Assembly: GCA_964023205.1 (NCBI GenBank)
Contig: OZ026833.1
Location: 41,819,137 to 41,883,136, forward strand
Source: Lutraria lutraria
Lineage: Eukaryota > Mollusca > Bivalvia > Venerida > Mactridae
Direction of reading: 5' to 3'
DNA length: 64,000 nt
Position numbers and translations under genes: made by a program. Position 1 is the stretch's first letter, and each line of letters opens with the position of its first letter. The notes under the pieces are model-generated. The model saw only the letters and a program-made list of their open reading frames with translations. It searched no databases and had not been told where the DNA came from. This document shows, in pieces, positions 11,101 to 23,100 of this stretch.

Positions 11101-14100
11101 AAATAATGATATAATTCAGCGTCTTCTTTAGCAAACGGTTTATTTCGTGCTCCACACAGATCTCTCAATTTAGCAGTTCAGCAAATACATTGTAAATCAA
11201 TTGCCTGTATTATCACTTTTCATGTTTTTAGCATCATTGATTTAAATTTAAGAATTATTTATGATAACCAGTCTGCATTTATCTATGATGATCATATATC
11301 TGTGCATGTCTCTAAAAATTACGTTTCACTGTTATTGGTAAAGATTCTTCATTCAATCACTCAGGTCAGTGTAGCAATGTGACAATAACGGACGGATTAC
11401 AGATGAGCACGGATACAAATGGAACCATGACAACGGCAGAATATACATGCAGCGTGAATAATACGTTGTCAGGGCAACAAGATCACATTTGTCTTACAGA
11501 CGGCTCGTGGAATTACCCGCCACCTACATGCGGTATGTTATGCGAACCTACTAACATGCTGATTTACATGTATAGAATATAGATTCCTTGGCATTTCATG
11601 TATCTTGTTTGAGCAAAAGGTTTTCATAAATTCTATATTGATGCGTGATTTTGCTTCTAACTGGTAGATAACATTTCATTTAGTAGAAAAAGAAAATAAG
11701 ATGGATATTAATTTATGAGCCGATAAATCGCTGACACACTTATTCATTACCACCAATACATCCATGCCTAGTGATATTTGTCAGCAACGGATTAGCCTGT
11801 GCCAGTTAACACTTCATAATGTCAACTTCCTAAAGACCATAATGTGCTTTCCCCTGTTATCGAATATGGACATTTTATGTTTTTCAGTTGAATGTTTAGT
11901 CCTGACACATCCAGACAGTGGTAGTGTTACATTGTCTACATCTGGTACTATAACAACAGCCACATACAGTTGTTCTAGTGGCTATGACGCGATTGGTCAA
12001 CTTAGTCTGACCTGTCAGACCAATGGTCAGTGGAATTATGAACCACCAACATGCAGTAAGTCAACAAATATGTTGCGTCCAAGAAAAAGAAAATATGTTA
12101 ATAATTGTTCCTTTTGTATGATATACTAGTATACATGTATATACTGTGGTTTTATCTTATAGAGAATAAGACTGTGTATTAAAAAATATCTTAAGTAACT
12201 TTGAACAAGGACGTAGAAAGTAAAATTGATAATACATGTATATACTAGTATGTACTGATAATTCATCGTAATTACTTGAGTATACATCAACATTATGAAA
12301 ACGAAAGCACAGTAGCAATACCACTTTATGCCATTATCAAGTATATCAGCCACAACATAATCAGTATCGCCACACCCACCAAATCACTACACACCAAAAC
12401 CGACTTGACCGCACCATTAGTGTCTTTAGTAAGATAATCAGTTATTGATAAAAATAAGAAAAAAGAAAAGTGTAAGAAGCACAATAAATTCCTCGTCGTA
12501 CATGCTGTGGCAAAATCATCTTTATCATTTTTCTTTAGGAGAAGTTTCAGCGGCAGCAACAGCATTCATCATCATTTTATTACATTTTTTTATAAATTCA
12601 GAATGTATTACACCATCTACACCATCATACGGATCTGTATACGTATCAGACACCACACAGGGACCTGTAGCTATATATCAATGTGAACTAGGATATAGTA
12701 TTGATGGTTTGACTAATAGACTTTGTCTCAGCGACGGTACTGGTTGGGAAGGAAGTGACCCAATTTGTAGTACGTATCAAATATTTATTCAAACATTTAC
12801 TATATTTCAATAGCATTCGTGTAAATTTACAAATAGTGTAGAATTATCAATTTCAATGTCAGTACTTTATAATGATTGATAACAAAATGAATAAGACAGT
12901 TTCCATTTCAAAACTATGGTGGCATTTTTGTGCCTTAAACGAAAGACATTTTCATTAATATTTTATAACTTTTCAGGATAAGACTTTTTTTTCCAAATTA
13001 GATAGAAACATTAACCCTTAACCCATTTATTAAGCGGGCGATAAAACTTTTTTGCGATAAAATTCGGAACGCTTTGGCGAAAATTAACTTGCTAAGTGTA
13101 TACAAAAATATGCCACTATACAAACCTTGCTAAAATAACGTGTTTGCTAATATTACAAAGGTCAATGTAGCAACATAACAGTAACGGAAGGACTCGAAAT
13201 TACCAGACAAACGAACGGAACTGTAACTACAGCAGATTGCACGTGCAGCGTGAATTACACGTTGTCTGGGCAACGAGAGCATACTTGTCTTCCAGACGGC
13301 ACATGGAATAATTCCCCACCTACTTGTGGTAAGTCCTAGTCTTTGAATATCCTTTTGTATGGTCGATGTGAACTTAGTCGTTATTTTTTTCAACAGTGCG
13401 GTCTTAAAACGTGTCTTGGATTACATACTGAAAGTCTCTTTAGCTTGTTATAATGTCGAGTTACTTCCGGCATAAGGTTTTAAGATATTTTCTGATGTTG
13501 CCATATCTAATATTTCATATTTCTAAATGGTCAATATTGAATTCGAATTACTGTACATTGCAAACTTAAATAAGAGACATATTCTATATATAGAACGCAA
13601 CAGCGTAAAGACCAGTTATTTTCAGATCTCTTGTCTATATTACTAATGTATTTCAGCTTGAAATAAGCATAATTATGTTCATATATAAAACTATGTTTAC
13701 TGTATTTATTTATTTGAGTTTGGTGCCGTTTTTTCAACACTTGTTTTAGTAATACATTATACGGCAACCGATTCACCTAACAAATTTCCCTGGACAGTGT
13801 TCTAACTAGGACTTTCTTACCCTTCCACAAGGAACCGACAACTTCTCCACATGTGGAGGAAAATCGACTCTTTTGTCATATATTCACAGAAGAGTATGAC
13901 CTGCCACGACTGGGGTTCGAACTGCCGGGTTACAAATCCTGCGCATTAACCACTTGACCATTACCGCGCTCCTTATGTTTACTGTAAGTAATGTATATGT
14001 ATTAATTACGCAGGCTGTGTCACCATTAATTACATTATATTATCATACTTTCAGTGGAATGTTCAATCCTTACACATCCAGACAGTGGTAGCGTTACCTT

Positions 14101-17100
14101 GTCTACAACAGGTACTATAACAACAGCTACATACAGTTGTTCCAGTGGATATTATGTCAATGGGGCGATAACTCTGAAATGTCAGACTGACGGACAATGG
14201 GACGATTCTCCTCCAATTTGTAGTATGTACATTATTCTCGTTAAATAAAATACAGCGCAACCTCTCCAAAGCAACATGCTTTGGGAGTAGCAAAATTATG
14301 TTGTTGTCGTTGAAAGGGTGTTGCTCAAGAGAGGCTAAATAAACAGCTGTTGTTGAAGGGAGGTTGTTGCTTAAGAGACGGCCGCTATTGAGAGGATGAA
14401 CTGTATTTTATAACATTTTGATTATACCCATTTCTTAATGGGGATTTAAATGAATACCGGCGGACAGTTAACCAAATCAATAATCCTGGATTTTGTACAT
14501 TGTACTTACACTGGAATTGTTCTCTGTAAGTAATTGGCAACTTCTCTGTACGAATCACTCGGATCAGCTTTTTATATCTTTTTGCACACTTTCTGCAATT
14601 TTTGAAACGTCAAATGTACTGTGCGGTTTGTCAGCATTTGAACCAACGAAATCGACACCTTAGGATTTCTCTATAGAGTTTGTTCACTTTAAATCACTAT
14701 ATCATAATTGAATGTCGAGTACATCATATAAATGATTTTAATTTCGACGAAGCTGATGATTGGCTAGTATGATAACAATTGAATGCGTGTAAAATTTTAA
14801 ACGCAACGATTTTCAAGGGAGGTAATCCATTTAACGTTTTTTATCAATCATAATAAAACCATGCAGTTGTTTCCCATTGGATTATAAACTTAAAGCAGAA
14901 AATGATGTACGTTTTCTCAAATGCTACAGATAACTCATGGCGTCTGACAACTTTATAAATATACTGATGTGTTAGTGTTATATATGTATACTGTGGAATC
15001 ATTAATTTTCGTTGGGGATTTAATTTCGTGGATTTCGTGGGTAAGCTCATCCACGAAATCAAATCCCCATGAATTTAAATGCACAGATAAGGCATTTCTT
15101 TTCAAAAATCAATATCGACGAATGTATGCCCCCATGAAATAGCCATTTTAGTGAAAACCAGGAAAATTGAGCCCAACGAAAATAAATGAAAATAGTTACT
15201 GTATGTATTGAGGTGTCATTCTGATATTAATCACTGTAGGTAAAGGTATCCAGTTTTCTTCAGCGGTACATTTATTCTTATTTGGGAAATGTATTGTTGT
15301 TGTATAATCTTTACCATAAAGGATTTTGAACCTTCAAGTCATGGGTTCACGAATCCAACCTTTAGGCCAGTGGTCCAAGATTCGAACTATCAGGCCATGG
15401 TTGCAGGACTCAAACTTTCAGGTCAGGGTTGCAGGATTCGAATCTCGGCTCAAGTCATGGGTTCACGAATCCAACCTTTAGGCCAGTAGTCCAAGATTCG
15501 AACTCTCAGGCCAGGGTTGCAGGATTCGAATTGTCAGGACAGGGTTGCAGGATTCGAATCTCGGCTCAAGTCATGGGTTCACGAATCCAACCTTTAGGCC
15601 AGTAGTCCAAGATTCGAACTCTCAGGCCAGGGTTGCAGGATTCGAATTGTCAGGACAGGGTTGCAGGATTCGAATCTCGGCTCAAGTCATGGGTTCACGA
15701 ATCCAACCTTTAGGCAAGTAGTCCAAGATTCGAACTATCAGGTCAGGGTTGCAGGATTCGAACTTTCAGGTCAGGGTTGCAGGGTTCGAACTTTCAGGTC
15801 AGGGTTGCAGGATTCGAATCTCGGCTCCGCCAATCAATATTTCAGGGATGTACTTTCAATCTAAAAGTAGGAATACGAATGCCTGGTTCTCCTGTATCTT
15901 ATCTACCCCTCTCCGGATCATAGGCCTAGCTGTCGAATGGGCCGTTAAAGTCCCATAAGCTTTTAAATATATTGGTCCTAATAGTTTCTGTTTGTTCTAT
16001 AACAGAGGAATCCGGTGTGTTTTCCTCCCGTGCATACTTTATAGCAAGAAAAAATGTTTCCGAAACCACTTTCGTATTTTTTTAATATCATTGAAATAAA
16101 TACTATTTATAGAACACCTGTGTTTTCCCGCAGTCATACTAGCTATGTACACGTAGTAAAGTGACGTCACGCGCTCTACATATTTCAAGTTTACAAAAGC
16201 AAAAATAATTTTAAGTAACAGGGATTGTATTTACTCAGACCTAATATCACCATAAGCAATCACACAAGTATCTACTGAAATCAGGACATATGATATTAGT
16301 TAGAAAAGATCTTAAAATATAATTTTCAGGATGTGTAACTCCGTCTGCTCCACAGAACGGGTCAGTTTCTGTATCAGATACATCACAGGGACCTGTGGCC
16401 AACTATCTGTGTGACACAGGGTATAGTATTCAGGGGATGATATCTAGACAGTGTCTAGATGATGGTACAGGTTGGGATGGTAGTGACCCGTCATGTAGTA
16501 AGTTGATTATGAATTATTAATATTTACTGTCAAACTGGATATACATATGTATTAGCTAGGACAGTATGTATGTGGTATTTTGATGAAAACAATAATTCAT
16601 CAACTAGACACGTAAATAGCTACAGACATTTTGATATTGTTTTTGTTTAGTACCACACAAACAAATTGTCATATTTTTTAAGTATATAAAATGTACAATT
16701 ACATCCAAAAAAAAATACAGTATCTGGGTTATATCAGAGACAAAGATGTTATCTACATCTCTGGTTGTATTATAATTACTTTCATTACCACCACTATCGT
16801 TGATATAATTATTAATCGTCATAACTTCTACATTATGAACTAGTATTTACAATAATACGATTTTATGATTCGCTAACAATAAGTAATAAAACTAACCTAT
16901 CATAGTATGTGAAAATTAAATTCTATCACGTACAGCCAATGCCCTTTTTTAAATAGTAAGGCCATCATTGTTAATTTGGAATTATGCGTATGATTCATTA
17001 AAATCTATAATAACTCAACCACAAAAAATGTTTTGCGATTTTGTCAGAGACATGCTCAGTCTTTATGTCTGCTTTTCTTTTCAGTTTTTCAATATATGCA

Positions 17101-20100
17101 TAATTATAATATTACACCAAATAATTTGCCGACCCACCTATCAACTGTTAAAGGTTTTAGTGACGTAACCGCAAACCGACTTTTTTAGGAAGGCCTTAAT
17201 CTGATAATGATGTTATTTATTTACATGTATTTGAGTTTAACGCCGTCTTTCAAGAAAATGATAATAAAAAATCAGTATCATACGGCCGCGGTTTCACCTA
17301 ACAGGGTTTCCTGGACGAGATTCGAACTAGCACTAACTTCGGTCCCACGAGTAACCGGCAACTTCTCCACATTTGGAGGAGATTGGACACCGTTGTCAAT
17401 TGTTCATTGAATGGTATGACTTGCCGCTACCGGGCATCAACCCCGGGTGTCCGGGTAACAAATCTAGCGCCGCACTAACCACTGGAACATGGCTAATTTG
17501 ATAATGAAACTGATGGAAATTACATGCACTGTAAAGATACTGTGTCCAATGCGTACTAATACTTTTTTATCAATTCAGATCAATGCAGCCAAATTACGAC
17601 GCCACAAGAGTTGCAACTCATTGTTTCATCCAATGGTTCTTCTTCTTTTGCTACCTACGCATGCGCACTCAATTATTCTCTTTCCGGTGAGCATGAGCAC
17701 ACGTGCAGTGCGGATGGAACATGGAACTTTGCTCAGCCTACTTGTGGTAATAATACACATTGCTTTACATACAGTTTTACCTCTTCATAGCAACACCCTC
17801 TTGGAGGAGTAAACTTGTATTGTTGTTGACAGGTTGTTGCTCTAGAGAGGTTGAATTAATAGTTAACTTGTACAGTGGGAAAAATCATAGTGTTGTTGAA
17901 GGGAGGTTGTTGCTCAAGAGAGGGTCGCTCTGGAGAGTTTTTACTGCATTTTTACAATATTTACGAATCATAAAAATACTGTACATTGTACTTATCTATA
18001 GTACTGACAAATTGTAAGCTTTCATTTTTTTTCAATATATATGAATTATAATACCATATAAAAATGTATAATGTCGTATTGATTTGATATGATTATTATA
18101 AACTGTGTTATATGAAACATTATTCGCATCAATCATACAAAAAATAGTATCAAAATAGTTTTCTTATGAACATTATAATGAATCAATTATGATGATATTA
18201 TTAGCTTTATAGTAATCAAAATTATGCCTGTTACTGTACTATATTATTGTAATTATCTGACGTAGCTCATATATTTACTGATCTCTTCTTTTGGTACGTA
18301 ATCTATGAGTATTGGATTATCATCAACTGTCTGTCCGATACATTCGCCTAGATGTCATTAACTCATTCTGATTTCGTTACTATAATTATTATGACATTCG
18401 TTCTTTTGTTAAGTGTACGTATTGTATTCGTAAATGTTCCACACAATGTACAGACAGAGCATTATTGTACATTTTTGGGAACATGTTTCTTTTTTTCGGT
18501 TCAAAATGTTTACGTTTGTATTTTTGCTAGTGATGTGTTCAGGAAAACAGGATCCACTGAGTGGTACAGTCACCATGACAACTGATGGTCTAAACACCAT
18601 AGCAACGTTCAGTTGTCTCAAACGATATAGTTTGAACTCAACAGCAACAGTTAAATGCCTCACAAATGGAACTTGGGACAACCTGGATCCTTTTTGTGGT
18701 AAGCCCTGATTGTATTTGGCATGAAACTTGTGCGTATAACTGTAGAAAGTAGGATATGGTTCATGATGGAACTGTTCGCAAGACATGGCTCTGAGATTAT
18801 TCGATATTCTGATCCGTTACAAACTGGTATTTGTTACTTTGTTTGACAATGCTTATTTATGTATAGAAGCGCCAATGTAATTATTTAAATTCGACTTGTT
18901 AGCCTGAAGTCAGATGGGATAAGTTTTGTCACATCTTTAATGTAAAGCAACTTTCAAGTTTTACCGCTTTCAATGTATGTTAATTGGTTATTTTGGATAT
19001 AACCTAGCATACTGTTTTTTGCTCTTTTTCAGTGTGTGACCCACCGAATGATATCACAAATGGCAAGTACAGTTTACTGTCACATGGCATGATAGCAAAC
19101 TTTACTTGTAACAGCGGATACGAGCTTGTTGGGCCAACGTTGATATGGTGTCAACCAGATGGGACCGGTTGGAATGACACGTATCCCGTATGCGGTAATT
19201 ATTCTAAAAAAACTAACCTATTCGCTGTTATTTTACAATGGGAACAAAGGCAACCTGACTTAAAAGACTAGTGGTATTATTCAAGACTTGATAGTTTTCA
19301 TAATCTATGTCATAGAATACAGCGAATACTCAGTCTTGAGGCGGGTTTTGGAACCAAAGAAATCGATGGTAATATAGAAGTAATGTCATTAAATGAAGAT
19401 AAAAACTGGTTCAAATCTAAGTGGCCATTAATGTTGTCATAACATTGAAATGATCACAAATAAGGTCTACCAGGACATCCGAGTCAAGACTGATTCATTC
19501 AAAATTGCTAAGTGTAATACTTTTTGATAAGCTTGACCATGTAATTGCTTTCTTTTAGATTCAGTAGATGCTACTACATCTGCGCCATCACAGAAAACGG
19601 ATGACTCGATACTTTCAATTCCCATTGGCGCACTAGTTGGTATATTAATCTTAGTAGTACTGTTGGTGGTTCTTCTTGTCATCCTCGGCTTATGTTACCG
19701 TAACAGATTAAGGAAGGAACGACAACGTATCAGTGCTACATTTAATACTCCAACTGTGGACAAACCATTACGTAAGCAAACCATTTATTCATTTGTGTTT
19801 AAAGCCGTTTTCCAACAATTGTCAAGTACATTACGGCGACCGATTCACCTAACTAGTTTTCTATGACAATATTCTTACCAGTACGTACTAACCATTCCAC
19901 AAGGTACCGACAACTTCCCCTCTTGTGGAGGAATATCGACATTTTTGTCTACTATTTTTAATGGAAGAGTATGACTTGCTGTGACCAGGAATAGAATCCT
20001 GATCGCCGGGTTACAAATCTAGCGTACTTACCGCTGGACCACGGATATTGTTACCATTACTGTTTGTGATTATGAGGGCAAAAAATATCTGATTACACCA

Positions 20101-23100
20101 TCTAACATCCCTTAAATAAATAGGGTCAGAAGAATGTTTTTAAAAACATCATTTTAGGTCAAAGTTGAGATAAACATTTCATCGGAAGATGAATACGTCA
20201 GCTGAAACGAAATCAAATACTTTAGTGTTGGCAGATAAAATAAAAATAGGGTCTGTTCGGTTCTGGAACTTTTCTTGCATACCTCATCAATAGCTCATGA
20301 AGTATGAATAACTAGTTTACAGAGGTATCGACAGTCTTAGCTACGAACATAAACCAGCAAAGGGTAGACAAATATTTCCGCTCTGTATGGTGGTGTTATT
20401 CAGGATTTACTATGTTTTATATGAACGAATGCACGCTATTGCGCACAAGGGGACTCTTTACACAAGTCGACGTCGATGGTTCACGTGTAACTACACTTAT
20501 TTTTTTTTTTAAATCCGACCTTTAACAACATTTCCGAACTCCATATTTCACTTGTAATTACTCACACTTCGCGTAAGTCGCCCAAACCATTTCGATACGC
20601 TGTAAATACATACAGACTAGTTTCTCTTACAAAGTCCGTTTGGCATCTCATGTTTAAATCAAAAAGGCAAATGCCACATTTGGAAAAAAATAAGTGGCAA
20701 GCTGACATATGTATAAAGCATTGTTAGGAGTTGCGCGTCTGTTTTAACAATTCCATCAATAAGTAACACTATCGGTTACAATGAACTCGAGCCTTCAAGG
20801 ACTATTGATGAAAGGGCTACGGTCATGAATTATTTCTTCTTTTATTTAAGACAGGACCAATTAACCTGTACAATAATTGTGCCGGTAATTAACTTATTGG
20901 TTATTTTTATAATTGGTAATGAATCGATTCAACGTAGAGCGCAGTTCAATGATTTGTCTGCGTTTTGAAGCTATAGAATGGCTGTAATAGCAGGTTTAAA
21001 ACCGTTGGGCTTATTTGAAGAATGCCTCTCCGGAATATTTATGGATATCCGGATATATTTTGATTACTTCATTGCTGTTACAGTCAGACATGTTTAGTGG
21101 CCACCTCCGAATAAAGGCCACCCGTGAACAAAGGCCATTCTTTTAAAAATTCCCATTGCTTAATTAGGACAACATGACCTCCGAATAAAGACACCTTTCA
21201 ATAAAGGTCAAGTTATGTCTTTCCAAAAGATGGCCTTTGTTCACAGATTTGACTATTTATTTTTGAGATAAGATATTTCAGTTGTTTTTTACACAAATTG
21301 GCCAAAAGTGACTTAGTTGTATTATACTAGTTCCTCATTCCTCAAAGGTCAAACAAAATTACCAGTTAATACATTCTTGCATGTAACAGTCGTGAATTAC
21401 ATCACATAAAACACTTTGTAGAATGCCATTTGAATATAGCTGAATGTTTTAAATCGTCAATTTAAAAATATTGCTTCTTTTTGGAGGAGACGAGGAGACG
21501 GTCCAATTAATGTGATTCTTGTGTCATGCAGGAATGATAAATAAATTCAGATACTCAATGTATCAATTACGTCTTAACATCAAATTTATTGGCGAAAGTT
21601 TAGAACAATATATATTTATATCGACTGTTACCTGTTGACATACTTACTCATAAACATCCGATCCATTGTGAGGAAGTTAAAAACAGGTAAATAAAGGTCA
21701 CGGGGACGGATCTGGGCTCCACCTTCTGGAATTCTCAGGGAAGCTTTTTCGGTGTCCCGATCACAACTACCGAGTCAAGTGCGGTGTCTAGAAAATCACA
21801 GGAAATGCGGTGAGGTGTATATCGATGATTTACACGGGCACGATAAATAAACAGGAACATCTAATCGAAATAGGGGTGGGGATACAAATGAATCCTGTAT
21901 CTTCTCTCTCTGGTGCGGCCCTGAAATGACTTTAGCTGTCGAATGGATGGGTCGTTAAACAACAGATATAACAAGAACAACTATAACAAAGCGTTTTGGT
22001 AGATGAATTACAAGAAGCATATTGGTTTATGTTTTATGTATGAAGTTGCTTTTTTCATAAGGGATATTGACTGTATATTTTATTCAATCCTCCATTAAGG
22101 AGAGTATAAAATATTTATATGATATGAGTAATACACATCATAATGACAATCATGAGTATTTGTCAAATGGATACATTCATGTATATAGTTCACAAGCACA
22201 TGGTAATATCATACCCTACATCAATCAAATAGAATCAACCCTAAATGTTAACGAATTCACCATAAATCTGAGCAATATCATACAACCACATTGAACTTCA
22301 AATAGCACACAACAACTTATCTAGGCAATGCCTTCATGATTTACTTACCTGTCAACTATTATTAGATTCAGTCATCACCATTAGCCAATAAAATGGCCAG
22401 GATTAGCCAAACTAGTAATAGACACTACACTATACACTCGCAAACAGCTATAATAAAATAATACTCATAAGTATAATTCGTCTAGAAAAAATAAAACAGA
22501 TAAGCCGTCCGTGCACTGAGTCTTGTCATGATCCCTATGACGTGTGATATGTACACAGTTAATCGCATTGAAATACGATATATGAAATATAACCCAAGTC
22601 CTTTCTACTTTGAAGTATCCTACTTTTGTCCATTAAGAGTTAGGTGAAGTGTTTGTTCAATTAAATTGATTCATGTCAACCGTAACAATTGTTTCAAAGC
22701 TCTTTACCTTGTAACATTATTGCTGTCGTTTTACAAAGGACAGCTTTGTAACACAGTGTTTCTTGGTACGCTATTTGATTTAATGGAAAATCGTATTTAA
22801 TTGGAATATGGGTCGAAACAAGTAACGGCATATGTTTTATTACAATCTAATAATTATAATTTAGAGTACTACTTTTGCCCCTTTGTTCAAATGCATTAAT
22901 CAATTTTAGTATTCCGATTCATCGTCTGAATGGTATTTACACCTTCTCTATCATCGGAATATAGACTGGTCGAGTATTCTGCTCAACCAATCATGACAGA
23001 CCTTCATGCAGTTACAATAAAATCGCTTCTAAATTTGGAAACTATATCTGTGCAGTATTTCGGTTGGAGGTTTCTAGTAGATGTCCTGACACAGATGCGC

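Noticed and set aside
15289..15958. Open frames with QDSN and GFTNPTF repeats
   Set aside because: They are readings of the 116-bp tandem repeat; 116 is not a multiple of three, so no constant peptide is made.
17489..18017. Overlapping plus-strand frames around CCP 16
   Set aside because: They are out of frame with the CCP exon or run through the inverted-repeat element after its donor.
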